From NCBI RefSeq assembly GCF_000797465.1, contig NZ_JSWG01000009.1, positions 62,001 to 126,000 of the forward strand: 64,000 bases of DNA. The letters are read 5' to 3'. The translations under genes were made by a program, and so were the position numbers. Each line of letters begins with the position of its first letter. The stretch's first letter is position 1. The notes under the pieces were generated by a model, which made no database searches, had not been told where the DNA came from, and saw nothing but the letters and a program-made list of their open reading frames with translations. This document shows positions 34,861 through 44,160 of the stretch, piece by piece. This DNA comes from Psychroserpens jangbogonensis (lineage in GTDB: Bacteria > Bacteroidota > Bacteroidia > Flavobacteriales > Flavobacteriaceae).

Positions 34861-36132
34861 TTAATTATATCTTTTAAAGATAATACAACCATTTACATCA
34901 CCAAAACCAAAACTTGCTTTTGCAGCAATATTCAATTCAGTATGCAATACCTGCTTTACAATTTTATCTTCAGAAATTAATACGGGAATTTCTTCGTGTA
35001 CATCTTCACAATTGATGTTTGGAAATACAAATTGTTCTTTCAACTGAAGAACAGTGGCAACGCTTTCAATACTACCTGCAGCAGCCAAACAATGACCAAC
35101 CATCGATTTTAATGAATTAATATAAGGGAAATTTTCGCCTTTTCTACTCAAGGCTTTTGTCCAATTCTCTATTTCAAGACCATCTTTTGAAGTCGCTGTT
35201 AAATGGCCATTAATTGTGTCTATTTGATTTGCTGAAATATTAGAATTTGAAAGGGCTTCCTTAATGCAACGTTGCACTGCCACAGCATTTGGAGCTGTCA
35301 TGGTTCCACCTTGTCGTTGTCCTCCAGAATTAATATTTCCACCTAAAACCTCAGCATGAATAGTTGCATTTCGATCTAAAGCACTCTCCAAAGACTCTAA
35401 GACTAAAGCTCCTGCTCCTGCTCCTGGAACAAAACCTGATGCGCTTTTGCTCATTGGTCTTGAACCTTGTTCTGGTGAATCATTATGTTTGTAAGTCATA
35501 ACTCTCATGGCATCAAATCCGCCCCAAATATAAGGCCCATCATCACTACAGCTTCCAACTAGCATACGTTTTGCTTGACCATTTTTTATGCGTTCATAAC
35601 CCATTAAAATGGCTTCAGTTCCCGTTGTACATGCTGATGAATTTGTAGTAACTTGATTTCCCAAACCTAAAATCCCACCTAAAAAAGCACTTATTCCGCT
35701 AGTCATAGTTTGTACAACAACAGTACTTCCTAAACGTTTTACTTGATTATCGTCTAATTTGTAAATAGCCTCTCTGAACTTTTCAACTCCAGATGTACCA
35801 GTCCCGAAAACCGTTCCGCTATCAAAATCTAATTCACTATCAGCATCTACTGAAAAACCAGCATCTTTCCAGGCATCAATTCCGGCAATACATCCATATA
35901 AAATTCCAGAACTATTAAAACCTCTTAGTTGCAAAGGCGTTAGATATTCAAGTTTTTTTTCTTCAGAAATTTCTGGAATTCCACCAATACAACACGAAAA
36001 ATTTAAGTCAGCCAATTGTTGATGAAAGGTAATACCAGACTCTCCTTTTTTAATCGCTTTTGAAAACGCATCGATTCCTACTCCGTTTGGTGCTACTACT
36101 CCTAGACCTGTAATGACTACTCTGTTTTTCAT
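34861..36132 (-). CDS. beta-ketoacyl-ACP synthase (FabF-like, cluster ketosynthase)
   Basis: 423 residues from ATG 36132 (MKNRVVITGLGVVAP); the longer frame starts inside the dehydratase gene. Catalytic Cys168 lies in NSSACTTGTEAI, His310 in INGHLTATSKDG (FabF NAHGTST-type) and His347 in KSMVGHCLAAAG, so the Cys-His-His triad is complete. It should condense malonyl-ACP onto a growing acyl chain. It overlaps the dehydratase gene by 4 nt (ATGA) and is 4 nt from the ACP gene. Confidence 0.88.
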   Translation of the reverse strand: MKNRVVITGLGVVAPNGVGIDAFSKAIKKGESGITFHQQLADLNFSCCIGGIPEISEEKKLEYLTPLQLRGFNSSGILYGCIAGIDAWKDAGFSVDADSELDFDSGTVFGTGTSGVEKFREAIYKLDDNQVKRLGSTVVVQTMTSGISAFLGGILGLGNQVTTNSSACTTGTEAILMGYERIKNGQAKRMLVGSCSDDGPYIWGGFDAMRVMTYKHNDSPEQGSRPMSKSASGFVPGAGAGALVLESLESALDRNATIHAEVLGGNINSGGQRQGGTMTAPNAVAVQRCIKEALSNSNISANQIDTINGHLTATSKDGLEIENWTKALSRKGENFPYINSLKSMVGHCLAAAGSIESVATVLQLKEQFVFPNINCEDVHEEIPVLISEDKIVKQVLHTELNIAAKASFGFGDVNGCIIFKRYN

Positions 36133-36566
36133 GCTTTTATCATTCCTGAAATCGTTCCTCGACACACTAACTCTTCTTTTTCGTTATATAATTTGACCTT
36201 ACATTTAAGCTTGTTAAAACGGAAGACTTCTTTCTCTGAAATCACAGTCACTTTCTCTCCTGGAAGAACTGGTAAAAAGAAATCAACTTGACTTGAGGTC
36301 AAAGCAATTTGCGGATGGCTATTTTCTGAAACCTCATCTTTCATTATATAAATTCCTAAACACACCACGCCTATTTGTGCCATGCATTCCGTTAGAATTA
36401 CTCCTGGTGTAATAGGGTTGTCTTTAAAATGACCTTCATAAAAATACGCGTCTTTTTTAAACGAGTAATACCCTTTTATACCGTCGGAAGATATTGAAGT
36501 CAATTCGTCAACGAACAAAAATGGTTCTTGATATGGTAATAATGATATGATTTGGTTTGATGTCAT
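36129..36566 (-). CDS. FabZ-like beta-hydroxyacyl-ACP dehydratase (hotdog fold)
   Basis: 145 residues. The hotdog signature EGHFKDNPITPGVILTECMAQ supplies the active-site His46 and Glu60 of the FabA/FabZ type. It would dehydrate a beta-hydroxyacyl chain to the trans-2-enoyl form on the cluster ACP. The starting ATG is 3 nt downstream of the SDR stop. No separate beta-ketoacyl reductase gene is in the operon. Confidence 0.85.
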   Translation of the reverse strand: MTSNQIISLLPYQEPFLFVDELTSISSDGIKGYYSFKKDAYFYEGHFKDNPITPGVILTECMAQIGVVCLGIYIMKDEVSENSHPQIALTSSQVDFFLPVLPGEKVTVISEKEVFRFNKLKCKVKLYNEKEELVCRGTISGMIKA

Positions 36567-36569
36567 TTG

Positions 36570-37367
36570 TTAACTTATATGTTCACCTCCATCTACAGGA
36601 ATGACACAACCATTTATCCAAGATGCTTCATCTTTAGATAAAAGATAAACAGAATTTGCTATGTCTTCAGGTTGTGTTAATCTTTTGAATGGATTACGCT
36701 TCAAACTGTGTTCTTTTATTTTATCGCTTCCAGGAATCATTCGTAAAGATGCGGTGTCTGTAACTCCAGCTTGAATGCAGTTTGCTCTAATTCCAAAAGG
36801 CGCAAACTCTAAAGCAATATTTCTTGTTATAGCCTCTAAGGTAACTTTTGCAGCAGAAACAGCTGCATAATTTTTCCAAGCCTTCGTATTCCCTTCACTC
36901 GTAAAACTTAAGATTCTAGCATCTTCTGTAAACAATTGAGCTTCAAAAATGGCTTTTGTCCAATCGTATAAACTAATTGCCATTGCATTAATAGTAAGAC
37001 TGAAATCATCATTTTTTAATGTTGGTGTTTCTTCAGAAATCATTGGTTTTAGATTTCCTTTTGCAACGCTATGAACGAGTGTTCTTATTTTTCCTTCTGG
37101 TCCAAATAAGTCTATCAAATCTGATAAAATTTGATCACGTTTTTCAGATTTAAAAGCATCTACATTAAACGCTTTGAATTGTACATTTTCAGCTTTAATT
37201 TCATCAAATTCAGCATTAATCTCATCTTCCTGAATTCTAGAGTTTCTGTGAATGACACAAATATTCATTCCATGTTTTGCAAGTTTTTTAGCCGTTGCTA
37301 AACCCAATCCGCTAGAACCACCCAAAATGAGTGCCCAATAGTTTTTATCTTGAAATTCTTTTACCAT
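36570..37367 (-). CDS. SDR oxidoreductase with Y-x6-K active site (enoyl-ACP reductase-like)
   Basis: 265 residues. Nucleotide-binding LILGGSSGLGLATAKKL; the catalytic pair is Tyr167 and Lys174 in NYAAVSAAK, a Y-x6-K spacing that is the mark of FabI/FabL enoyl reductases and not of classical Y-x3-K SDRs. RANCIQAGVTDT and the C-terminal IPVDGGEH are typical of the family. It is inferred to reduce the enoyl intermediate made by the adjacent dehydratase. It overlaps the type III PKS gene by 7 nt. Confidence 0.82.
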   Translation of the reverse strand: MVKEFQDKNYWALILGGSSGLGLATAKKLAKHGMNICVIHRNSRIQEDEINAEFDEIKAENVQFKAFNVDAFKSEKRDQILSDLIDLFGPEGKIRTLVHSVAKGNLKPMISEETPTLKNDDFSLTINAMAISLYDWTKAIFEAQLFTEDARILSFTSEGNTKAWKNYAAVSAAKVTLEAITRNIALEFAPFGIRANCIQAGVTDTASLRMIPGSDKIKEHSLKRNPFKRLTQPEDIANSVYLLSKDEASWINGCVIPVDGGEHIS

Positions 37368-38413
37368 TCTAATAGTATTCGTTGTGCTGAAAACCCTGGC
37401 CCAAAGCTTAGCATTAACCCTCTATCTCCTTTCGGTAATTGCTTATCCATAAAGCGTTCTAAAACATAAAGCACAGTTGCGCTACTCATGTTTCCGTACA
37501 GTTTAAGAACGTCTTTAGTGTCATCAATATTCTTTCCAAGCGAACCAAATAAATCTTCAACGGTTTGCACGATTTTCTTTCCTCCTGGATGAAAAATAAG
37601 ATGGTCTACATCTTCAATTGTGATGTTATTTCGTTCTAAAAAGGGGTGCACAATCATGGGGAAATGTTCTGAAATCGTCTCAGGAACAGCCTTATCTAAA
37701 ATCATTTGCAAACCTGTATTCACCAATTTAAAACCCATCATTGTTTCAGCGTCATAAAAATGATACATGGCTTCATCAACTATTTTGGGACCTTCTTCAT
37801 TGTCATAGGATGATAAAATAACACTCGATGCTCCATCACCAAAAATCGCCGCACTAACGATATTAACCATAGAAAAATCATCTAGTTGAAAGGTTGCTGT
37901 TGGAGATTCTACTGCAATAACTGCGGCACGTTTATTTGGATTTGCTTTTAAAAAATTCTTGGCATATATAATTCCTGAAACTCCAGCCGCACAACCCATT
38001 TCGGTAACAGGAAGTCGTACTATATCCTGTTTCATTTTAAGGCTATTGATTAAATAAGCATCCATTGACGGAATCATAATTCCGGTGCAACTAACCGTAA
38101 TAATATAATCAATATCTGTTGGCTTTAGGCTGGCTTTGTCTAAGGCTTTAACCAAAGATTGTTCAGCTAACTTTACAACTTCACGCGAATAGATGTTATT
38201 TTTCTCTTCAAAAGAAGTGTTTAAAAACACCTCTTCAGCATCCATAATTGAATAGCGTCTATCGACTCCTGCGTTTTCAAACAGCTTAATTACTTTTCGT
38301 TGAAACCGCTCTTCTTGTCCAGACATCCATATATTTAAATACGGGATAATATCCTTAGTTTCTCTAGTATATTTTGGTAACTGTTTAGCTACTGATGTGA
38401 TTTTTACACTCAT
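37361..38413 (-). CDS. type III polyketide synthase (chalcone/stilbene synthase family)
   Basis: 350 residues from ATG 38413 (MSVKITSVAK); the extra upstream residues would overlap the methyltransferase gene by more than its stop. Catalytic triad is visible: Cys141 (TEMGCAAGVSG), His275 (HLIFHPGGKK) and Asn308 (YGNMSSATVLY). Such enzymes extend an acyl starter with malonyl-CoA and cyclise to resorcinols or pyrones; bacterial members often use long acyl starters. It overlaps the methyltransferase stop by 4 nt (ATGA) and is the core gene of the cluster. Confidence 0.93.
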   Translation of the reverse strand: MSVKITSVAKQLPKYTRETKDIIPYLNIWMSGQEERFQRKVIKLFENAGVDRRYSIMDAEEVFLNTSFEEKNNIYSREVVKLAEQSLVKALDKASLKPTDIDYIITVSCTGIMIPSMDAYLINSLKMKQDIVRLPVTEMGCAAGVSGIIYAKNFLKANPNKRAAVIAVESPTATFQLDDFSMVNIVSAAIFGDGASSVILSSYDNEEGPKIVDEAMYHFYDAETMMGFKLVNTGLQMILDKAVPETISEHFPMIVHPFLERNNITIEDVDHLIFHPGGKKIVQTVEDLFGSLGKNIDDTKDVLKLYGNMSSATVLYVLERFMDKQLPKGDRGLMLSFGPGFSAQRILLEW

Positions 38414-39129
38414 ATGTTTTTTTGTTTCAAAATCCATTGAAAACGAAAAGCCCATTTCCACTGTATGTGATAATTTGCTTCTAACTTTTCTGATATAGAT
38501 TTCAACTCTTTTCTTTTAAATCCTCGTAATACTGATGTTAATCCGTCTTCAATAATGGTTTTGTTTGTAATAGTTGTACATAACAACTTAAACAAATAGT
38601 AAGCAAGTTTGTGTCTATGTAAATCGTTTACAACGATCCCTAATTTTGATTTTTCCAAGACTGGTTTTAAAAACGACACCAATTCATCATTCTTAAAGTG
38701 ATGCAAAAATAAGGTTGTTAATACCAAATCGTAGTTTAGTGATTTAAACTCTTCTGAAAAAATATCAATCGCTTTAAATTCTATATTATCATAAGCTTCT
38801 GACAATGTATTGGCATAATCAACTGTATGCTGATTGGCATCTATTCCAATTAAGTGAAATTGATAGCCATTCTTCTTTCCAAATAATGAGACTTCTCGCA
38901 AAATATCACCTCCTCCACAACCTAAATCAACAATAGTTATGGCTTCGTTTTTTGAATGATTTTTGAGCGTTTTTTTAAGTCCGTTAACTGTGACTATATT
39001 TCCGCCCAACCATTGATTTATTTTGGCCAGCTTATCAAGGGCATCATGAAGTATCGGACCATTATAGTCCAAATCATCCATAATTTCTTCAGCTTCACTT
39101 CTGTATTTCGTACTCACTAACAAACTCAT
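38410..39129 (-). CDS. SAM-dependent methyltransferase (type III PKS cluster)
   Basis: 239 residues. Class I SAM fold with motif I IVDLGCGGGDILREV and a downstream motif QFHLIGIDANQHTVDYAN. By position between the PKS and the FAD enzyme it is inferred to be a C- or O-methyltransferase acting on the polyketide. In Streptomyces griseus srsA-srsB-srsC has the same three enzyme types (type III PKS, methyltransferase, flavoprotein hydroxylase). It overlaps both neighbours by 4 nt. Confidence 0.8.
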   Translation of the reverse strand: MSLLVSTKYRSEAEEIMDDLDYNGPILHDALDKLAKINQWLGGNIVTVNGLKKTLKNHSKNEAITIVDLGCGGGDILREVSLFGKKNGYQFHLIGIDANQHTVDYANTLSEAYDNIEFKAIDIFSEEFKSLNYDLVLTTLFLHHFKNDELVSFLKPVLEKSKLGIVVNDLHRHKLAYYLFKLLCTTITNKTIIEDGLTSVLRGFKRKELKSISEKLEANYHIQWKWAFRFQWILKQKNI

Positions 39130-40277
39130 TCCGCTTTCATTACTTTACCGTGTGTTCTTTTTATGATATAAGGTAAAATACCCGGAAACCATTTTAGACC
39201 TTGCATCAATACTTCTGATAATTTGGGTTGATTAAATAAATCTGCTATAATATGACCTGTTTTTAAGCGCAATTTAAACGCTGTATTCCATGCTCTAAGG
39301 TACTTCTTTTCTAATGTTTCTCTATCAAGGTTTTCCGAATTAAAATAATTAATAATTAATGTTGAAGCTATTTGAGCACTTCTTATTGCCATGCTCATCC
39401 CATTTCCACTAAGCGGATGAATCAAAGCTGCGGTATCACCACACATAATGATGTGGTTTTCTATAGGCTTTTTACTATCAAATGAAATTTGACTTATAGT
39501 TAGAGGTTCTTTAAATACTGGACTCGAATTAGTAAAGATATCTTTAAGAAATGTATTTTTATATAGGACTTTCTGCTGAAACTCGTCAATGTCCTTATAG
39601 GTTTTAAAGGAATTGAAATTGGTGATATAACATAAATTAATACTGTCATTTTCTACTTTAGAAACACCACAATAACCACCTTCAAAATTATGTAGCGCAA
39701 CTACATCTTCAGGGAAACTTCCTTTAACGTGAGTTTTCACTGCTAAATATGGGGACTTGCTTTTTATGAATTGACGTTTAAGTTTGATATCGAGATTAGA
39801 CCGTTTTCCATATGCGCCAATTACAATTTTAGCTTCAAACTGTTTATCGCTTTTTGTTACAACTGAAAACACATCATTTGAAAATTGAATATCTTCTACT
39901 GAATCCTGCAGAATTTCTGCTCCAGATTGAAGACCTCGTTTTGCTAAAGCGTTATCTAAACAAAACCGGCTAATCCCAAAACCACCTAATGGTAATGCTG
40001 TAGAAATAAGTTTGCTTTTCGTAGTAGATAATTGAAATTTATCAATTTTTTTAGCGCCTAATTTAAAGACGTCAATGTCTAAAAAATCAAGGTAAGGTAA
40101 GACTTCATTAGAAATATATTCACCACAAACCTTGTGTTTTGGAAAGCTGTTTTTTTCAATCACTAAAACACTCAAATTTGCTTTGGATAAATGAATTGCG
40201 CTAGATAAACCTGCTAATCCACCACCAACAACAATGACATCAAAAGTTCTATTTGCTGTGCTCAATTTCTTTTTCAA
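39126..40277 (-). CDS. FAD-dependent oxidoreductase (geranylgeranyl reductase/aromatic hydroxylase-like)
   Basis: 383 residues. VIVVGGGLAGLSSAIHLSKAN is the FAD-binding GxGxxG, GKRSN.. the middle region, and CGDTAALIHPLSGNGMSMA the second FAD motif (GD..P..GNG). These are found in flavoprotein monooxygenases and geranylgeranyl-type reductases; sequence does not decide between ring hydroxylation and lipid reduction. It is the first gene of the operon and overlaps the methyltransferase gene by 4 nt. Confidence 0.82.
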   Translation of the reverse strand: MKKKLSTANRTFDVIVVGGGLAGLSSAIHLSKANLSVLVIEKNSFPKHKVCGEYISNEVLPYLDFLDIDVFKLGAKKIDKFQLSTTKSKLISTALPLGGFGISRFCLDNALAKRGLQSGAEILQDSVEDIQFSNDVFSVVTKSDKQFEAKIVIGAYGKRSNLDIKLKRQFIKSKSPYLAVKTHVKGSFPEDVVALHNFEGGYCGVSKVENDSINLCYITNFNSFKTYKDIDEFQQKVLYKNTFLKDIFTNSSPVFKEPLTISQISFDSKKPIENHIIMCGDTAALIHPLSGNGMSMAIRSAQIASTLIINYFNSENLDRETLEKKYLRAWNTAFKLRLKTGHIIADLFNQPKLSEVLMQGLKWFPGILPYIIKRTHGKVMKAE

Positions 40278-40307
40278 ATTTTTTTCTAAAGATAAGTCGA
40301 AATTAAT

Positions 40308-40760
40308 TTAGATAACCTCAGTAATTTTAAACTCTTGGTCTCTAAATTTAATTTGATCGTCTTTTTGTTTACCCATGAGTAATGAAGCAATAGGAGTGTT
40401 TGCAGAAATCGCATAGAATGACTGATTCTCTGCTTTTATTTCACCAGCACTTAGAGCAATGAAATAGTTGGCTTGAGATGTAAAAATAACACTTCCTAGC
40501 GCGATGGTTTGTGATGATTTTGAGACATCAATTTTAGATAGCAATTGGTTAAGTTTCTGAATTTCGGCTAATTGATGTCCTGCTTTTTCTCGTTCTATTT
40601 GTAACATCGCTCGTCCTGTCTCATGTTTATCTCCTGCAGAACTTTTTGTTTCAGATGTTAGAGATTCTTGAATCTCATCAATGGTTTTCTGGATAGTTTG
40701 TAGACGTGTATCCACGAATGCTTGACATTGAATGTATAATTCTTGCTTTAAGTTATTCAT
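40308..40760 (-). CDS. GreA/GreB C-terminal-domain-like protein
   Basis: About 150 residues from ATG 40760; an ATG at 40769 (MII..) is an alternative, both overlap mtgA. The N-terminal helical region (QTIQKTIDEIQESLTSETKS) is followed by a Gre-type C-terminal fold ending ANTPIASLLMGKQKDDQIKF, matching the SPLGxALLGKxxGD pattern. Gre factors bind RNA polymerase, but the catalytic N-terminal coiled coil is short here, so a role in transcript cleavage is doubtful. Not part of the PKS operon by function. Confidence 0.65.
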   Translation of the reverse strand: MNNLKQELYIQCQAFVDTRLQTIQKTIDEIQESLTSETKSSAGDKHETGRAMLQIEREKAGHQLAEIQKLNQLLSKIDVSKSSQTIALGSVIFTSQANYFIALSAGEIKAENQSFYAISANTPIASLLMGKQKDDQIKFRDQEFKITEVI

Positions 40761-41460
40761 AATTATCATCTCGCTTAGGATAATTTAATGGACCAAAATA
40801 ACGCATTTGCTTGACAACCCACGATTTTCTTCCTTCTATATATGATGTTGCTGGATTAGCTTTATATCTTAAAGGGTTCGGTAAAATTGAAGCAATTGCT
40901 GCTGCTTCATATTTTGATAGTTTGGATGCTGATTTTTTAAACCAATATTGAGAAGCTGCTTCCACTCCATAAATTCCTGGACCCATTTCTATACTATTGA
41001 GATAGACTTCCATAATGCGTTCTTTGCTCCAAATGAGCTCAATTAAGAACGTGAAATAGGTTTCTAATCCTTTTCGTAACCAGCTTCGGTTTGACCAAAG
41101 AAATACGTTTTTTGCTGTCTGTTGAGAAATTGTACTCGCTCCTTTTATTTTTTTTCCTTTTTTATTATTCTCATATGCTTTTTCGATAGCTTTAATATCA
41201 AAGCCATGATGTTTCAAAAAGTTCTGGTCTTCACTACAAATAACTGCTAATTGCACATTGGTTGACATGTCTTCAATAGGAATCCAATTATGTTCCCATC
41301 CTTTTTTATTGGTTTCTGTCTTCTGTATATTTCTTATTACCATTAGAGGTGTAATTGGCACAGGAGCCCATTTAAAAACAACCACAATGACCACAGAAAA
41401 CACGAACAGCCCAAACAGTGTTTTGAAGATAAACCTAAAGAAACGTTTTATGAATTTCAT
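40753..41460 (-). CDS. mtgA: monofunctional peptidoglycan glycosyltransferase
   Basis: 235 residues. Residues 13-30 are one membrane helix; the GT51 signature ICSEDQNFLKHHGFD contains catalytic Glu77, followed by GASTISQQTAKNVFLW and the LIWSKERIMEVYLNSIEMG segment. It polymerises lipid II glycan strands without a transpeptidase domain. It follows the FAD-oxidase gene by 9 nt and overlaps the Gre-like gene, so it is inside a run of minus-strand genes. Confidence 0.92.
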   Translation of the reverse strand: MKFIKRFFRFIFKTLFGLFVFSVVIVVVFKWAPVPITPLMVIRNIQKTETNKKGWEHNWIPIEDMSTNVQLAVICSEDQNFLKHHGFDIKAIEKAYENNKKGKKIKGASTISQQTAKNVFLWSNRSWLRKGLETYFTFLIELIWSKERIMEVYLNSIEMGPGIYGVEAASQYWFKKSASKLSKYEAAAIASILPNPLRYKANPATSYIEGRKSWVVKQMRYFGPLNYPKRDDNYE

Positions 41461-41469
41461 TGAAAATGA

Positions 41470-42579
41470 TTACAATAAATCAGCTAATTCTTTTCCTACG
41501 AAACTGCCAATTGCAACTCCCATACCACCCAAACGAACACCACAAAACACCTGATTACTCATTTGTTTTACTATCGGTTTCTTTTGTTGTCCAACTCCCA
41601 TAATTCCAGTCCAACGATGTTCTATTTCAAAAGATGTGTTGGGTAGAATTGTAGTTTTTAGAAGCTCTTCTAATTTATTTTGGATTAGCTCTGTTTGTTT
41701 TAGCTCGGTTGTTTCTTCGCCTTTAAAATCAAGATTTCGTCCACCACCAAATAGAATTCTGTTATCAATATTTCTGAAATAGTAATACCCTTTGTCTAAA
41801 TGAAACGTTCCTTTTATACTTAAATTATCTATTGGCTTTGTAATTAAAACTTGAGCTCTCGCTGGTTTCACTTCAGAAATACCTTGACTTGAAGCAAAGC
41901 CGTTAGTTGCTATTAATAGCTTGGACGTTGTGAATTCAAACTGATCTGTTTTAACTTTTACAAATTTTGAATCTTCGGAAAAGGACTCAACCTTTATATT
42001 GTTTAGAATTTTTATTCCCTTATTTAATACCAATTGCGTCAAAGATGTCATCATCTTTCCGGTGTCAAGTTGACCTTCAAACTGATTAACACTCATTGCG
42101 TCTTGACAGTTTTTAAACCCAAATGTGTTGGATTGAAAACTAAACACGTCTTGTCCAAACAATGGTTTTAAAAAAGAGTTTATACTATCTTGTTTTGCTC
42201 TGCATTGTTCTAGTAAATCGTTGGTATTAGAGAATAACTCATAGCCTCCTAATTGTTGATAATTGATCGCACTATCGCCTAATGTTTTTCGCAATAATTG
42301 TAAACCGTCAATACGCTTTTTAACGAGATGAAAGATCTCTTCTTCAGAATGTGATTTAAGATCGTCAATAATTTCGCTTAGACTACCAAAACAAGCAAAA
42401 CCTGCATTTTTTGTACTTGCGCCCTGTGGCAACATTCCTTTTTCAAGAATTAAGATATTCGCTTTTGGAAATCGTTGCTTTAATTGTAATGCACAATTTA
42501 AACCTACGATTCCACTACCAACAATTGTAAAATCGACATTGGTAAGCCATGATTTTATTTCCCAATAGGATAAGTTCAT
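41470..42579 (-). CDS. FAD-dependent oxidoreductase (DAO/DadA-type)
   Basis: 369 residues. N-terminal FTIVGSGIVGLNCALQLKQ is the Rossmann FAD motif; the middle shows FHLDKGYYYFRNIDNRILFG and the C-terminal MGVGQQKKP..VFCGVRLGGMGVAIG fits the D-amino-acid oxidase/glycine oxidase superfamily. Substrate unresolved (amino acid or amine oxidation). It starts 9 nt upstream of mtgA and a terminator of accC lies behind it. Confidence 0.8.
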   Translation of the reverse strand: MNLSYWEIKSWLTNVDFTIVGSGIVGLNCALQLKQRFPKANILILEKGMLPQGASTKNAGFACFGSLSEIIDDLKSHSEEEIFHLVKKRIDGLQLLRKTLGDSAINYQQLGGYELFSNTNDLLEQCRAKQDSINSFLKPLFGQDVFSFQSNTFGFKNCQDAMSVNQFEGQLDTGKMMTSLTQLVLNKGIKILNNIKVESFSEDSKFVKVKTDQFEFTTSKLLIATNGFASSQGISEVKPARAQVLITKPIDNLSIKGTFHLDKGYYYFRNIDNRILFGGGRNLDFKGEETTELKQTELIQNKLEELLKTTILPNTSFEIEHRWTGIMGVGQQKKPIVKQMSNQVFCGVRLGGMGVAIGSFVGKELADLL

Positions 42580-42698
42580 ATTGCTAATTTAACTGTTTTT
42601 CTGTTAAGTATAGAAGTGATATCCTTTTTTGCTTTTTCTAAAAAGATTTAACGGATAGCCTGACACTTTGTAGCTTAAGCGGAAAAGAGTAACAGCAT

Positions 42699-42729
42699 AA
42701 AAAAACTCCGAAACGTTAATTTCGGAGTT
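42699..42729 (-). terminator. terminator of the accC message
   Basis: Minus-strand stem AACTCCGAAA/TTTCGGAGTT (arms 42729-42720 and 42713-42704, 6-nt loop) followed on that strand by a T-run (A-run 42699-42705 on plus). It ends the acc block before the FAD-oxidase gene. Confidence 0.85.
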
Positions 42730-42735
42730 GATATA

Positions 42736-44085
42736 TTATTCTTCTTCAGGTTTGATTTCGAAATCTTCCATAAACTTGGTGGTGTAATTACCAGCCAGAT
42801 AATCTGGATGCTCCATCAATTGTCTGTGAAAAGGAATCGTTGTTTTAATACCTTCAATAACGAATTCATCTAAAGCACGCTTCATTTTATTGATTGCTTC
42901 ATCACGCGTTTGTGCGGTTGTAATCAACTTAGCGATCATAGAATCGTAATTTGGTGGAATTACATATCCTGCATATACATGTGTATCTAAACGTACTCCG
43001 TGACCACCTGGAGCGTGTAATGTCGTAATGCGACCTGGTGAAGGTCTAAAATCGTTAAATGGATCTTCTGCATTAATTCGACACTCAATTGAATGTAAGT
43101 TTGGTGTGTAGTTCTTACCTGAAATTGGCACTCCTGCAGCTACCAAGATTTGTTCGCGAATTAAATCGAAATCAATAACTTGTTCTGTAATTGGGTGCTC
43201 AACTTGGATACGAGTATTCATTTCCATGAAGTAGAATTTACGATGCTTATCTACTAAAAACTCCACAGTCCCTGCACCTTCATATTTGATGTATTCTGAA
43301 GCTTTTACAGCTGCGTCTCCCATTTTCTTACGCAAAGCAGTCGTCATGAAAGGAGAAGGTACTTCTTCTGTTAATTTTTGATGACGTCTTTGAATTGAAC
43401 AATCACGTTCTGACAAATGACAAGCTTTACCTGTAGAGTCTCCTACAATTTGAATTTCAATATGTCGAGGTTCTTCAATAAGTTTCTCCATGTACATATC
43501 GTCATTACCAAAAGCAGCTTTCGATTCTGCACGAGCAGATTCCCAAGCATTTTGAAGTTCTTCGGGTTTCCAAACAGCACGCATTCCTTTTCCTCCTCCA
43601 CCAGCTGATGCTTTAAGCATTACTGGATAACCGGTTTCTTTTGCTACTTTTTTACAATCTTCAAAATCCTCTATAACACCTTCACTTCCGGGAACACATG
43701 GCACTCCAGCTTCAATCATTGTCGCTTTTGCATTTGCCTTATCTCCCATTCTATCAATCATGTCTGGAGAAGCTCCAATAAATTTGATATCGTGTTCTTC
43801 ACAAATTTTTGAAAACTTAGCGTTTTCTGACAAAAATCCATAACCTGGATGTATGGCATCAGCATTTGTTATTTCTGCTGCTGCTATAATGTTTGGTATT
43901 TTTAAATAAGATTCGCTACTTGAAGGAGGTCCAATACAAACTGCCTCATCAGCAAATTTCACGTGTAAACTTTCGGCATCAGCTGTTGAATAAACTGCAA
44001 CAGTTTTGATCCCCATTTCCTTACAGGTTCTAATAACACGCAGTGCTATTTCACCTCTATTGGCTATTAATATTTTTTTAAACAT
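42736..44085 (-). CDS. accC: acetyl-CoA carboxylase, biotin carboxylase subunit
   Basis: 449 residues. N-terminal [26 protein letters not shown]-grasp loop [28 protein letters not shown]; the signature [13 protein letters not shown] and [14 protein letters not shown]. It carboxylates biotin on AccB using ATP and bicarbonate, the first half-reaction making malonyl-CoA. It lies 75 nt downstream of accB in a yceD-rpmF-fabH-accB-accC series. Confidence 0.96.
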   Translation of the reverse strand: MFKKILIANRGEIALRVIRTCKEMGIKTVAVYSTADAESLHVKFADEAVCIGPPSSSESYLKIPNIIAAAEITNADAIHPGYGFLSENAKFSKICEEHDIKFIGASPDMIDRMGDKANAKATMIEAGVPCVPGSEGVIEDFEDCKKVAKETGYPVMLKASAGGGGKGMRAVWKPEELQNAWESARAESKAAFGNDDMYMEKLIEEPRHIEIQIVGDSTGKACHLSERDCSIQRRHQKLTEEVPSPFMTTALRKKMGDAAVKASEYIKYEGAGTVEFLVDKHRKFYFMEMNTRIQVEHPITEQVIDFDLIREQILVAAGVPISGKNYTPNLHSIECRINAEDPFNDFRPSPGRITTLHAPGGHGVRLDTHVYAGYVIPPNYDSMIAKLITTAQTRDEAINKMKRALDEFVIEGIKTTIPFHRQLMEHPDYLAGNYTTKFMEDFEIKPEEE

Positions 44086-44108
44086 AACTTATTGCTATTT
44101 AAAATCTC

Positions 44109-44151
44109 AAATTCCAAATCCCTATAAATTAGGAATTGCATTCTGGAATTT
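44109..44151. repeat. imperfect palindromic repeat in the accB-accC spacer
   Basis: AAATTCCA (44109-44116) and TGGAATTT (44144-44151) form an outer dyad, with CCAAAT/ATTAGG-type sequence between. It lies in the only sizeable gap inside the acc block. Possible RNA hairpin or degenerate intergenic repeat; function unknown. Confidence 0.4.
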
Positions 44152-44160
44152 TAAATTTGG

